DNA of 64,000 bases from Panopea generosa (Eukaryota > Mollusca > Bivalvia > Adapedonta > Hiatellidae), in the NCBI GenBank assembly GCA_029582155.1, contig CM055905.1, forward strand, positions 8,088,995 through 8,152,994, given 5' to 3'. The translations under genes were made by a program, and so were the position numbers. The notes beneath the pieces are model-generated. The model did not search any database, was not told the DNA's origin, and worked only from the letters and a program-made list of their open reading frames with translations. Every line of letters begins with the position of its first letter. Positions within the stretch are counted from its first letter, which is position 1. Shown in pieces: positions 44,143-56,209 of this stretch.

Positions 44143-45189
44143 GTTTTTTAATTTTATTCCAACAATTTCATCTGACAGTTTATAAACAAATTTAACAATT
44201 TAATTTTAGTTGGCTAAAAATGATCTGGGATAGATAAATATAAATATATAATTTCAAAAACTTGCATTTTTTAAATGGTTTTATTATTGTTGATTGCTTG
44301 TTAGATTAATGACATTTGGATTTTAAAGTTTTTTGTCTTTTGAGTATATATACAAGATTCTAAGACTCAAATTTTGGATGAATTTCTTTCATAGACGTTT
44401 TACAATGCGCTACACCTGATATCAATGGTAATATAATTGTATTTACACGGAGTCACACTCATATACTTACATACCCAGATGCTTCACTTAGTTATTCTGA
44501 CAACATAGACCAAATTGTCAGTTTGTGATGTAAATCAAGGACTTAATCAAGGATATATATATATATATATATAAATCTTTGTATAAATGTATCGCCTTAT
44601 ATTTATATGTTAATAATGACTATGTACGTGCAATGAAATGCAACGTTTTGTTACTTTATTATTTACAATTGTTACTATTTTTTTCTTTGATTAAAAAAAA
44701 GGACTTTATAATAGAGTAAAAGTTACCAATTTCAGTAACTCTTTCTGTTTTGTTTGATGTCATTCCACTTCATGGTATTCACTCTGTATTCTAATATCAC
44801 GGCTGCTGAAACAGTACCAATATTGCTGTAAATTGTTATACCTCCTGAAGGGAGAGTAGTCTACCGCGATATACCGCGTATATAATGCCCGTCAAATAAA
44901 AGTATCCAAAGACATGCGCAAAGATCCAGCTTCCGTTAGCGTCGGAATTTGTTTACATTCGTACCTGCAACAGTTTATTACTAAAGTAACTTTATTACTG
45001 TTTATTATTGACGCCATTATTTACATGGTTGACAAAATTTTAAACTCGCGGACCAGTATATATCTGTCACTTTGTGTGTCCATAATGACGTCTGAATACT
45101 TGTAACAAATGATCAACAAACGTCATTCGGACTCTTTTCCTGACAACAACTTTACTACGTGCAAACCTCTATCAACGGCATATCCACTC
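44143..45189. other. non-coding, with an AT dinucleotide microsatellite
   Basis: (AT)n at about 44552-44572. No gene is recognised. Confidence 0.5.
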
Positions 45190-46080
45190 TTTAAAAACCC
45201 GGCGCATGATTATGGACACCTTATAAAAAATGTGAATTGCATTTCCCTAGGTATCGCTGTTAGTCGTGGGGCCTAAAAAAGCCAACCTTTAAAAATCTTA
45301 TTACAGGAAGCACTCTGAAACAAATTGTGAACATCATTTTTGATGCCTATGGGTTCTTTATAAATTTTTTGAATTTTATGCCCCTGGATCTCACGGTTTG
45401 GTCCTGGCGGTGGGGCCTACTTTACTAAATCTATATAAGAGAAATTGACAAAAAAACGTTATTTCTTATGACTGTATAGCTTTAAGGCGAATTGTTTTTG
45501 GTGTGATTTGTTGTTGCTGACATGATGGTTAATTTCATGGTCCCCATCCTATGAGGTCTTAGGGGTGAGGCCAAAACAGTCATATGTAATACAAACTTTA
45601 ACAATCTTCATATTATAGTAAGAAGCACAGGGAAACAATTTGTGAGCATGATTATTGACATATATTGGTCCTATCCTATCCCCGGGTTTCACAGGACGGC
45701 CTGGGGCGGGGCCTACTTTACAAAGTCTGTATAAGAGAATATGACAAAGACCGTCCGTTCTGATGACTGAATAGACTCATTGGAATGGTTTTTTGTGTGA
45801 GCATGACGATTAATGCTTGTTTTATTAAGTGCATTCCCCATCCCTCACACTCTGTAACCTCGGGCCTGGGCCAAAACAGTCAAGTTTAAGGTAAAATTGA
45901 AAAATCTTGTTATTATAGGTAGCACTGGAAAACAAATTTTAAGCATAATTAATGAATCCTATGAGTCCGTCATAAAATGTGAATTTCGTGCTTCCCGAGT
46001 TTCATGGTTTGATCCTTTGGGTATAATACTTTACTTAATCTATATAAGAGAACATGATTCAATTTGTTGATGCGGATATG
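45190..46080 (+). repeat. dispersed repeat, several units of the 'ctcacggtttggtcc' type
   Basis: Units carry 'gatctcacggtttggtcctg', 'ggtggggcctactttact', 'atctatataagaga' and 'aaaaatcttattacaggaag'. They recur about every 300 bp and are related to 28880-29330. Confidence 0.75.
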
Positions 46081-46370
46081 ATATTGAACAACTATGATTG
46101 GATTTTCCCCACTTCCCAAAGGACAAGAGTTGGAAAATAGATTCATATAGCTTTATGTCATGAATAATCAGGTGACCGTCAAGGCCCATGGACCTCCTGT
46201 TATTATTCACCTCGAGTTCCTTTCATGTGAAACACAATATCAAATTAAAGTCAACTATAATAAAGCAATAACACAATTTATTTTAATGGTCAACACAATT
46301 TTAATAGCCATTTTGTAAAAATTTGAAAGTAACTTGAAAAAATAACAGTTGATGTTTATCACATTTTTAT

Positions 46371-46825
46371 CAGCTACCACCATTGCGACGAGCTCTCTGA
46401 TTAGCTGAAAAAAGTATAGGGATGTTCAGGGCATATATTTTTATAGTAAGCTTAATTCTGGTTGGATTAAAATGTTAAACTGGCAAATTATCACAATAAA
46501 ATATAAGTTTATTATGTTTGTGTCAATAAAAAACTAGAATTATGTTTCTGTGACTAACTAAATTCATTTTATCGAGGAAACTGAATGGAAAGTAAAATTG
46601 GTGAAATTTACTTTTTTTCATGCTGAAAGTGGTGGTACCCAACTTCAGGGGGCAAAAAGTGGTAAAAAGTGATACTTTTGACCCCATTTTGGGGAAATTT
46701 TAATTTGAGTCTAGGACAGTACTTTAATATGATATAGGACTTTTTGGTCCGCGGATGATAGAAATAGTGAAAATTAGGTCAAACGATATAATGTAAGTCT
46801 GTGGAAAACGCAATGGTGGTAGCTG
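46371..46825. mobile_element. possible 455-bp inverted-repeat element
   Basis: Left end cagctaccaccattgcg and right end cgcaatggtggtagctg are exact 17-bp inverted repeats. There is no coding frame inside and no clear target duplication. Confidence 0.6.
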
Positions 46826-47098
46826 ACCTCTAGCACATTCGTCTCGTTACATAAGTGTAACAAACGATAACTCTGCGGAGATTGGGTTCGACCGTCCAAT
46901 ACGAAAAATCATAATCTATCCCGCTTTTCGGGACGCGTCCGGTTTGAAGCGTACATTAATGATTTCTTGTTTATTTATGTACAATTACATGGTACAAATG
47001 CCTTAAGCTCATTTGAATAGCTATTTTAGGTGGATAACAAATTATGAATTATCAACGAAACACTTAACTATTACCTGTATGCATTTTGGGATCGGGGA

Positions 47099-48457
47099 TC
47101 ACCAAAGCTTTGCAGGAATGCAATAAACTCCATTATCGAAGCAATAAATTTTCATCAAGGTAAAGTGCACTATGGTCAACCAACCAATGAAATACAATGG
47201 TAGCAAAATGTAAATGAAAATTCCTAATTCAAAATTTAATGGAAGACCATCAATATGCGTGTCTATAAACAGTATCCATAAACAAGACAAAGAAACAATG
47301 GTGTACAGAATGTTCCCATACATATCAAAGTATTTAAATTCTCTATGTTTAAATCTTCCCATTAGGAAGCCCAATGCGAAGTAAATCAAACTTATATCAA
47401 GGATGAATACTGGAAGATTCCACAAAAAGATAAGTATTGCTAAAATCCTCCTGATGACAAGCACTCTTGTGTGAGATAAAGATAAAGCACGTTGATAAAG
47501 AGGACGTATGGGAGAATCCAGATTTCCTAATTGTGGATCATACTTCCTGGCCGTAATGAGTTGTAAGTCAACCAGCATCCACAACAAGCATCTCATTATC
47601 TGCAGCTTGTTGTGAGCAAGTCTGGTCAGTTTCTGTATTGCATCTGGAATGGGAGCAGAGCTGTCTGTCATTATGTAGACACATTCTTTGTTGCGCCTCT
47701 CATTTTGTGCCATAATCAAATTCTTAATCCGATAAAATTCAGCATTTCGAGGATTAGTAATTGTGTTTGCAGTATCATCAAGTTCAGTATTTCCAGGATT
47801 AGTAATTGTGCTTGCAGTATCATCAAGTTCAGTATTTCCAGGATTAGTAATTGTGCTTGCAGTATCATAATCCCTGTGCTTCATAAAAACTAAACCACAT
47901 TTACACTGGTTTTCATTTCTTTTCTGTGCACCAAAATCTTCTAGAAACTTATCTATTTTATCAAACATATCTACCATTCTCCAAACAGGATCGGTTGTTG
48001 GTTTCAGAAAATAGTTTGCCTTTCTGTTACTTACACGTTTTCCATTGTTTATGAATATAAACTTTAAAACTGAAGACCACCAAGTAAAGATATCTTTAAG
48101 GTTTGTAACAATAAGTATGTTGTCTTTATTTATATACTTAATTTGACTTTCCTCTTCAGCAATGTCCGTTGATGTATTATCATTAACTTTTATCACAAAA
48201 TATTTATCTTTGTTCCCCTTTATCCGTGGAAGCTCATCTACCCATGATTTGACTCTTAACCTGAGAGACTTTGTGGCTTCTGTCAGCATAAAAAGAACTT
48301 TCCTGCACTGAAGATTTGACTTTTCATTGTCCAAGTCGTAAATGCTAACTGTTTTGATGCGAGGTTTCGGTTTGACCGTTTGCAGAGTTGATGTGATTCG
48401 ATACACACATTGTTTAATCTCATCACGATTGTCTACAACTATCAAAACATCAATCAT
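47099..48457 (-). CDS. unrecognised membrane protein with N-terminal alpha/beta domain (possibly TIR-like), copy 1
   Basis: Single-exon frame of 452 residues; ATG at 48457 has A at -3. I do not recognise the family. Residues 1-143 alternate strands and helices (IDVLIVVDN, RIKTVSIYDLD, CRKVLFMLTEATKSL, KYFVIKVND) and end with an FTWWSSVLKFIF helix. This order and the late FxWW motif recall a degenerate TIR domain, but no catalytic Glu was established. Residues 199-243 are three copies of TASTITNPGNTELDD. After a conserved stretch (ECVYIMTDSSAPIPDAIQ) come hydrophobic membrane segments at about 332-366, 383-400 and 409-435, and the end CIPAKLW. A paralogue lies at 51035-52556 on the same strand. 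Inferred role: a membrane-anchored signalling or immune-type protein; this is weak. Confidence 0.75.
   Translation of the reverse strand: MIDVLIVVDNRDEIKQCVYRITSTLQTVKPKPRIKTVSIYDLDNEKSNLQCRKVLFMLTEATKSLRLRVKSWVDELPRIKGNKDKYFVIKVNDNTSTDIAEEESQIKYINKDNILIVTNLKDIFTWWSSVLKFIFINNGKRVSNRKANYFLKPTTDPVWRMVDMFDKIDKFLEDFGAQKRNENQCKCGLVFMKHRDYDTASTITNPGNTELDDTASTITNPGNTELDDTANTITNPRNAEFYRIKNLIMAQNERRNKECVYIMTDSSAPIPDAIQKLTRLAHNKLQIMRCLLWMLVDLQLITARKYDPQLGNLDSPIRPLYQRALSLSHTRVLVIRRILAILIFLWNLPVFILDISLIYFALGFLMGRFKHREFKYFDMYGNILYTIVSLSCLWILFIDTHIDGLPLNFELGIFIYILLPLYFIGWLTIVHFTLMKIYCFDNGVYCIPAKLW
47731..47868 (-). repeat. 45-bp coding tandem repeat, 3 copies
   Basis: In-frame repeat of 15 residues (TASTITNPGNTELDD) within the 452-residue protein. 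The third copy in the protein direction is diverged. Confidence 0.9.
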
Positions 48458-48753
48458 TGTTTTTTTCGTTTTATATTGTCAGCCTTTTCTTCCTTTAGTT
48501 GTTTTAATCCTAAAAGTGATCAGTCCACTGTCTCGAACAAACATCAAGTAAAAACCATCCAACTAATATCAAATTTCGACATTTTATGTGTGGAACACCA
48601 AAGCAGTAAGTTTCATGTGTTATAAATTTATATTATTAATAATGATTACGAGTTGCGTAAATGTAAACATTTTAGATCTAATGTAAATATTTACACTTCA
48701 ATCACTGGTATCACGGTTACAGACCACCGTTCCACTGGCGTGACTAAATTTAA
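48458..48753 (-). other. upstream flank shared by both tandem copies
   Basis: The sequence upstream of the start ('agtgatcagtccactgtctc', 'aatttcgacattttatgtgt', 'caatcactggtatcac', 'cgtgactaaatttaata') is repeated at 52557-52871. The duplicated unit therefore includes about 300 bp of 5' flank, probably UTR and promoter. Confidence 0.7.
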
Positions 48754-50750
48754 TACATATCGAACACTTAAATCGATAAAATCCAATAAAGGCTACTCTG
48801 TCTAGTAGTCGATCCCTTTACATTTTCCGATAATGAGAAATAAACTACCTGTCGCTACATCTTTTGTCTGCAGGCCTATAAAGATTAAATCGATAAAATT
48901 ATTATAAAGTACATATTTGCTTAATCAATTGTTGTGGCAGTTTTAATATAATAAAATGGTTTATGCAATAAATTGAGAAAGAAGACATGACAACAATTAA
49001 ATAGTAAAATATTAATTTATTTCATCTTTATTTATTTAATTGTTTTAATTTTTTATTTTTCATTAATGTTCATTAAGCTTTATTTTATTTGTTTATGTTT
49101 TATAAACAAAATATCCATAACTTTATATAGCATACTACGATACTAATAAGACACAAATATATATTACATGTACATACATCTCATTAAGCATATTTTTCAC
49201 TGATTAATCTGGCATGCACCGTGCTTATGATTGTAATTTTGATTTCAGTAAATCTAGTATTTTTTCTTTCTTTCTGAATTTGGTGTGTACACCAAATGTA
49301 CTCATTTTCTCATTTTCAGTTCATTTGCATTTAATTCTTCCAAGTCACAATCTCAAGTTACCGTTTCAGGCTGATATTTTAAATTCGCTTCAATTTGTTC
49401 GTCAATGATTTTCTGCTTTTTCTTAGTTATTTGCAACGATCGTTCATTTGCTCAAAATGTACTGTCCTTTTTTACGTACTTACGCTTTTTCCTATCGCAA
49501 GTCTGCACAAAACTAAGTTCAAGTCGCTTTCTAACAAGCAGAGCGTCATGTGTTGGGTCTATCAAACCAAACATGCGTAAAATATGGTCAGATAATCAAT
49601 AGTTTAGATTTCTCAAGTTTTATGACCCCGTCTGGAAGCACAACGATTTCATTAATTCATTATTTCATTCATTCATTCATATTTCTCAATTTCATTCATT
49701 CGTTCATTCGTTCATTCATTCATTCATTCATTCATTCATTCATTCATTTATGTATTTGACAACTAAATGAATATGTGAATATCGAATTTAAATTTTGTTA
49801 AAAATGGACATGTTTTTGGCTACAATCTACATACATGTAGTTAATAATCACTGACTTATATTTAATACAAATATTGACAATATCAAATTCACGCCTGCAA
49901 TAATAAGCAGAAAAAAATAACTGTAAAAAAGACCAATGTCTTTATTTTTATTTCTCAAATCTTAATTTCATTAAGATTAATTAATTTTTAAAAATAAATA
50001 CACACCTTAACACCTGTTTGACTAGACCGACGTATACATATACGTGCGCGTGCGTTTTTTGTTTGCTAATTCTTTTTTGTTCGTTTTCATATTCTGTTCA
50101 TGCAGTTGTTGTTTTAATGCAAACCATTACTCGTAATTAACATTTATTTTTTATTCTAAAAAAGATCATAAAATAAGAAAATATAATTTTACGACTGGTA
50201 CTTTGGTACTTAGGTATTAATTACGTACATCAAAAGTTAAGAGTTTATACGGTTATCATTATATGGGGGCAATAAAACCAAATAGTTACCTTTCCCCTTT
50301 TTGTAATGTTTTTTTTACCTGATGTATAAACGAAAATGTTTTTTAAAATTATGTCAACATTTTTTTTTAAATGATGACTTTATTTTATATTTAATTTTGT
50401 ATCTCATACTGTCAAAATATTAAAAACAAAACATGTCCTAGGCATAATGAAGGTTTAAACTGTTGCTAATTGTCATTAAGGACAATATGATTCGGTCTGC
50501 TGCCAATTAGCGTTGTAAAAACTGAAAATACAATTGATAAACTTGCTTTCATAATTACTTTGTTTATTTTATAACAAAACAATAAAGCAAATTAACATCA
50601 TGTATGGCAATTATCAGATCATTAAATCACAAGTCATTCAAATAGCGCATTATCTTATTATTAACAATACTTTATTTAATATAGATAAAATTTACTAAAG
50701 TTTCACTATTCATGATACATTTATACATACATTAATAATATATATATTGA
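48754..50750. other. intergenic, AT-rich
   Basis: No gene is seen. A tetranucleotide microsatellite of the 'attc' type lies at about 49655-49750, and its low-complexity translation is not a gene. Confidence 0.6.
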
Positions 50751-50828
50751 TTATTTCTTGTCATCGTCACATAAACGTAACTGTATACTTATGCCCGTGT
50801 CACAAAGCTTATTGTTTAAATGATTATG
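50751..50828. repeat. 78-bp direct repeat, left copy
   Basis: 'ttatttcttgtcatcgtcac' to 'tgattatg' matches 52924-53001 in the same orientation with few differences. The two copies bracket the second gene copy. Confidence 0.85.
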
Positions 50829-51034
50829 GAATCATGTTAAGGAATATTAAAGTGTTGCTTTCATACTTTAGCGCATTTCAGTACAAACAAAACTTGATAT
50901 ACACAATACATGTATATTAGAGTGGGCTTTTAAATGCACCCTTCCTCTTTTAACACAAAAAAACATATATTTTTTCATTATGAATAATCAACGAAACACT
51001 GAACTACTACCTGCATGCATTTGGGGGTTGGGGA

Positions 51035-52556
51035 TCACCAAAGTTTTACAGGAATGCCATAAACTCCATGCTTTGAGCCTGAAGCTCCCTTATAGAATGA
51101 GTTCACTATTGTCAACCAACCAGTGAAATACACTGGCAGCAAAATGTAAATGAAAATTCCAAATCCAAAATTTAATGGAAGATGATCGATATTCATGTCT
51201 ATAAACAGAATCCATAAAATAGACAAAGAACAAATGGTGTATATAGTGTTAAAAATCACTTCATATTCAAAGTCTTTTCCTTTAAGCCTTGAATGCAATG
51301 CAAGTAAAGTAACTGGAAATACGAAGATCAAACTTATATCAATGATGAATACTGGAATATTACACAAAAAGATAAGTACTGCCACAATCCTCCTGATGAC
51401 AACTACGAGCATATGTAACAAAGGTAAAACACATTGATAAGGAGGACGTATGGAAGAATCCAATTCTCCTAATTGTGGATCATACTTCCTGCCCGTGAAT
51501 GAGTTGTAAGTCAACCAGCATCCACAACAAGCATCTCATTATCTGCAGCTTGTTGTGAGCAAGTCTGGTCAGTTCCTGTATTGTATCTGGAATGGGAGCA
51601 GAGCTGTCTGTCATTACATAAACACATTCTTTGTTGTGACTCTCATTTTGTGCATTAATTAAATTCATAATCTGATCAAGTTCAGTATTTCCAGATTGAG
51701 TGATATTGCTTGCAGTATTATCAAGTTCAGTATTTCCAGGTTGAGTAATATTGCTTGCAGTATTATCAAGTTCAGTATTTCCAGGTTGAGTAATATTGCT
51801 AGGTTGAGTAATATTGCTTGCAGTATTATCAAGTTCAGTATTTCCAGGTTGAGTAATATTGCTTGCAGTATTATCAAGTTCAGTATTTCCAGGTTGAGTA
51901 ATATTGGTTGCAGTATTATCAAGTTCAGTATTTCCAGGTTGAGTAATATTGGTTGCAATATCATAATCCATGTGGTTCATAAAAACTAACCCACATTTAC
52001 ACTGGTTCTCATCATTTCTTCTCTGTGCACCAAAATCTTCTAAAAACTTTTCTATTTTATCAAACATGTCTACTATCCTCCGAACAGGATAAGTTGTTTG
52101 TTTCAGAAAAAAGTTGGCCTTTCTTTTGCTCACACGTTTTTCCTTGTTTATGAATATAAACTTTAAAACTGAAGACCACCAAGTAAAGATATCTTTAAGA
52201 TTTGTAACACTAAGAATGTTGTTTTTATCTATATACTTAATTTGACTTTCCTCTTCAGCAATGTCCGTTGATGTATTATCATTAACATTTATCACAAAAT
52301 ATTTATCTTTGTTCCCCTTTATCCGTGGAAGCTCATCTACCCATGATTTGACTCTTAATCTGAGAGACTTTGTGGCTTCTGTCAGCATAAAAAGAACTTT
52401 CCGGCACTGAAGTTTTGACTTTTCATTGTCCAAGTCGTAGATGCTCAATGTATTGATGCGCGGTTTTGGTTTGACCGTCCGCAGGGTTGATGTGATTCTA
52501 TGTACACATTGTTTAATCTCATCACGGTTGTCTACAACTATCAAAACATCAATCAT
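51035..52556 (-). pseudogene. paralogue of the 452-residue protein, copy 2, frameshifted
   Basis: The frame at 52556-51480 (358 codons) matches copy 1 from the start through the N-terminal domain, the repeat region and 'WMLVDLQLI'. The frame at 51514-51035 continues with 'GRKYDPQLG' to the end 'PVKLW'. Compared with copy 1 there is one extra base near 51497, just before the membrane segments, so the first frame ends after a few unrelated residues. The tandem repeat has six units of the type TASNITQPGNTELDN, one enlarged by ITQPSN, against three in copy 1. Without the shift the protein would be about 50 residues longer than copy 1. It may be a pseudogene, an allele, a sequencing error, or a secreted or soluble truncated form. 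Confidence 0.75.
51690..51963 (-). repeat. 45-bp coding tandem repeat, 6 copies
   Basis: Unit of the plus-strand type 'atcaagttcagtatttccag' with 'gttgagtaatattgcttgca'. Units are nearly identical to each other, more so than the flanking gene copies, which points to recent expansion. Confidence 0.93.
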
Positions 52557-52923
52557 GTTTTTTCGTTTTATATTCTCAGTGTTTTCTTCTTTTAGTTTTT
52601 TAATCCTCGAAGTGATCAGTCCACTGTCTCAAACAAACATCAAGTAAAACCATCCAGCTAATATAAAATTTCGACATTTTATGTGTAGAACACATAGGCA
52701 TGAAGTTTCCTCTGTTATAAACTTATATTATTGTTAATGATTATGAGTTGCGTAAATTTAAACAATATATATAACTAATGTAAATTTTTAGTTTACAATT
52801 CAAACACTTTATTTCAATCACTGGTATCACTGTTACAGACCAGCGTTCCACTGTCGTGACTAAATTTAATAGGCTATTCAAAATACGCGTCACTCTCGGT
52901 TTATTTGTATTGTACTGTATTGC

Positions 52924-53001
52924 TTATTTCTTGTTATCGTCACATTTACGTAACTGTATGCTTATGCCCGTGTCACAAGGCTTATTGTTTTAATGATTAT
53001 G
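52924..53001. repeat. 78-bp direct repeat, right copy
   Basis: Matches 50751-50828 (see that entry). Confidence 0.85.
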
Positions 53002-53066
53002 TTCTTAAAGCGTTTTATTGATTGTAAAACGAATGCTTTCTGTCAAAACGAGTAGTACTTAATACT

Positions 53067-53285
53067 ATTAAAGAGTATTAGCTCAGTCGGTAGCGCGTCT
53101 GACTATCAATCCTTGGGTCGTGAGTTCGAATCCCTGCCCGGACAACAATTTCCGTGATGATTGATATACGGCAGTGTGTCTCATTATCATTCGTCTCTCA
53201 CCGTTGAATCAAGTGAGAAAGTTATCAGTTACTTGCGGAAATGGGGTGTGCTCGAGTCATCAGTTTCCTTGGATTTTTAAAGAAT
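53067..53285 (+). mobile_element. SINE family A copy, truncated at the 3' end
   Basis: Head 'tattagctcagtcggtagcg', 'cgtctgactatcaatccttg', good B-box 'gtgagttcgaatccc', then body to 'gtgtgctcgagtcatcagtt'. The head is the most tRNA-like of the family. It continues directly into SINE body, so it is not called a tRNA gene. Confidence 0.85.
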
Positions 53286-56084
53286 AAGATGGGTTTCCGT
53301 CCAGTAACATTTTTTCCTTTTTTTCAGTTTTGATAGAATATTGCAAATATGTTCCTATGAAAGAAAGCTTGAAGGAATTGATTTTGAAGTGTTTTGGGGC
53401 CATTGATACTTAAAATAGTAAATGGTTTTTTACCTAATACCGTCAGTGTTTTGCAAGATATTTTGAAAATTGTGGACATGAAATGAAATGAAAAAGAAGC
53501 TCGAGTATTGGTTTGAGGTTAACGGGGTGAATGTCAATATTACTGTTACTAAACTAGAAGTTTTCATTCAATGATTTAGTTCCCATTGAGTTATTTCGGT
53601 GTATAGGTTTCTAATATGGAAAGAAAATTGGGATCGATTTGAGGTAAATCAGATCACAGGCAACATCTTTGTTACTAAAATAGAAAAATGGTTCCTGTTC
53701 GCCTAAATATGTTAAAAATTCTCGAGAACTGAATCAAGGACTCAGATAAGGTCATTGACAGAACTTAAGAAAAAAAGCGTTTAGCTTTAACAGGGTCGAA
53801 TGCTGATAACTGGAATTCTTTGCCGAATAATAGATATTGTCACCAAGCATTATTGCCTTTAAACGTCTCCTAAATAATCATGGGCTCAACATCCCACTCG
53901 GAATAACTAAAAAGACAATTACAAATCAAGCATAAGAGAATGACCAACGAAAGTCGAAGGACTTACCTTCAATCTCGAAAAAAGTAAGTGAATTAACTTT
54001 GGGTTCTCTTTGTTGGAATGAAGAATAAAGCTTCAGATTGGTTTCGGCATAACTGGGGATCATCTTTAAGGGCACTGTTACAAGTTGAAAATGGTTTCCG
54101 CCAAATAACTTAGTTTACTTTAAGAATATTTTGATGAAATCAAGGACTGATCTCTATATAATTCCTTGATGAAATTGATTTGATTTTATTTGAGATAAAT
54201 TAATTCATATGCAGTTTTCACCAAACATAATGTCTAGCTAGTCTAATATACACAGTGTTTCATTGGTGTTTATTTTTTATGATCACCCTAAATGTCTTAT
54301 AAAATCTGATGAAATTAAAATACATTTTACGCGTTTTATTCTTTGTTCAACGGCCATGAATCTCCTACCTGAATAAATGGGACAGTAGTGGGAAATATTC
54401 ACGGGTTTATGGTGCATCTACAGTATTGGTAAACCGCCTAGCTGACCCCACGAGAGATGCGTATGTGTGCTGTCCATAGGTGTATTGCCTAAAGAGGTAT
54501 CACCTATACCGCCGATTTTTTTCTAACTGCACATTTATATCAAACTTCTCATATTATGGATATTCTCTTCAATAACTTATATTGTATATTTATATCTGTA
54601 GTGTAAAACTCTTTATTGACCAAATACTTAATCGCTGCCCGCGATAAAGTCACTCATGGGCCGGTATCGAGTTGTGCTAAAACATTGACGAATATCGTTA
54701 GAAATATAGGGAATGTTAATACAATATGGGAGTTTAGAGGGCTGTGGGGCTTGCCTGTGTTTTAAAGGGTAGATCCGCCATTGAGATCTACCATTTATCT
54801 TACAATTACGGAATAGTTTAATTTTAAATTTACACCATATAGATAATGATTTATAATTTTCATTCACATTGTTAGTGACTTGTATGTGTCTCTGATATTG
54901 TTAAGTAGATTCCATTACAATATGGTTTAGCCTGTATGTGACCAGAGACATATACTGAACAAACAAAGGAAGAAAGAAACTTTCGCTATGTTTAAGTGTA
55001 TATATATCGAAATATGAAAGTTATGTTTTAATTATTTTTATATGTATCACAAGAGTAGCCTAAGGTGCATTGGTATTGACAATATTATGGCTCTACTGTA
55101 ACGGAAAAAGGATGGAATTATTGGTGAAATGTCAGTGATAGGGATCGAAAACAAAAACAATACAAAGTTGCACTTAAACATAGAGGAAGTTTCTTTCTTG
55201 TTCAGTAATGACACGTGTACATGTAAGTTTTGTGGAATTTCAGACAAACTAAAAACTAGGAAATCAATGTCTCAATGTTTTTCAACGTCTTTTTCACAAT
55301 ATTGACAATGGAGTCTATAAAGTAAGACTGAAAAATTGATTAGATAAATTCTGTGCATGCACGTGGAGTCGACTTTTACGTTGTTTATTGTGTCTAATTG
55401 ACATGTGCTACACGTTTATCTGACACTTAATCGTTCACCCGAAAGTTCAAACTATGCAGACCTAGGTTATTGTATACGTTTATTTCATTTTTAGAAATAT
55501 ATCATTATAGATGAAAACCATACGTTTCTTGTCTTGAAACCACACGTTTCTTGTTTTGTTCTTTATATAATGTAGAAGTTTCAGGGGCGTTGATACGAAT
55601 TTGACATTGGTGCGGCTAAATATTTTACAATACTTGTAATTGTGCAGACTTTGAAACGAGCAGCACGAGTGGTGGCAGTCCTACAGGAATGCCCGGAGAG
55701 TATACCAGTTGTGTGAAAATAGTAGTTGATTTTATATTAATACTATTAATTATGCAAAGGAATTACATCGATAAGCATTCTATCAGTGACCTGATAATAT
55801 TGATAGGTCACTGGCTGCTTCTATACAAGTCCTTGATATTCAATACTTTTACAAATCAGTTTTTAAAAGCGCAAGAAAATTTGGAAATTATTGGTATTAT
55901 TTGGATATCCGATCTGCTGTCCATAGGCTAGCATCCTAGTACGACATATTGCACGTCTCTAAGGAGCCGTTTAAAGATTGTTTTTATTTTGCGCCTTCTG
56001 GACAGCAGATTAAATATCAAAATAATAAAAAAAAAATGTCCATTCACGCATTATAACGCCCCATGGTAGGATAATCCGTCCAGG
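53286..56084. other. intergenic, nothing recognised
   Basis: AT-rich with short frames only. Confidence 0.5.
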
Positions 56085-56209
56085 TATAAATGTACCATCA
56101 CACCTGTGTTACACGCGCTGCGGGTTATCAGTATTGTTCAGTCAGATGTAAAAGGTTGACGGTAGTTCAGCTATAGAAGTTGTAACACTGTGTTAGCTGG
56201 GTCATATAG
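56085..56209 (+). promoter_or_regulatory. candidate promoter and non-coding first exon of the Cupin_5 gene
   Basis: TATAAA at 56085-56090 is followed by about 115 bp of less AT-rich sequence ending in a good donor (ATATAG/GTAGGT). A TATA box, a plausible start 25-35 bp on and a donor in the right order suggest a 5' UTR exon for the gene whose ATG is at 60132. This is inference from signals only. Confidence 0.25.

Noticed and set aside
47099..48457. Firm assignment of the 452-residue protein as a TIR-domain protein
   Set aside because: Only the order of predicted strands and one aromatic motif support it; no catalytic residue or strong signature is visible.
51665..51989. 99- and 97-codon frames on both strands
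   Set aside because: Shadows of the 45-bp coding repeat; the real reading frame is the one continuous with the conserved N-terminal domain.
53067..53140. tRNA gene (good A- and B-box)
   Set aside because: The sequence runs straight into the body of SINE family A, and the same head occurs at many copies; the acceptor stem does not close well.
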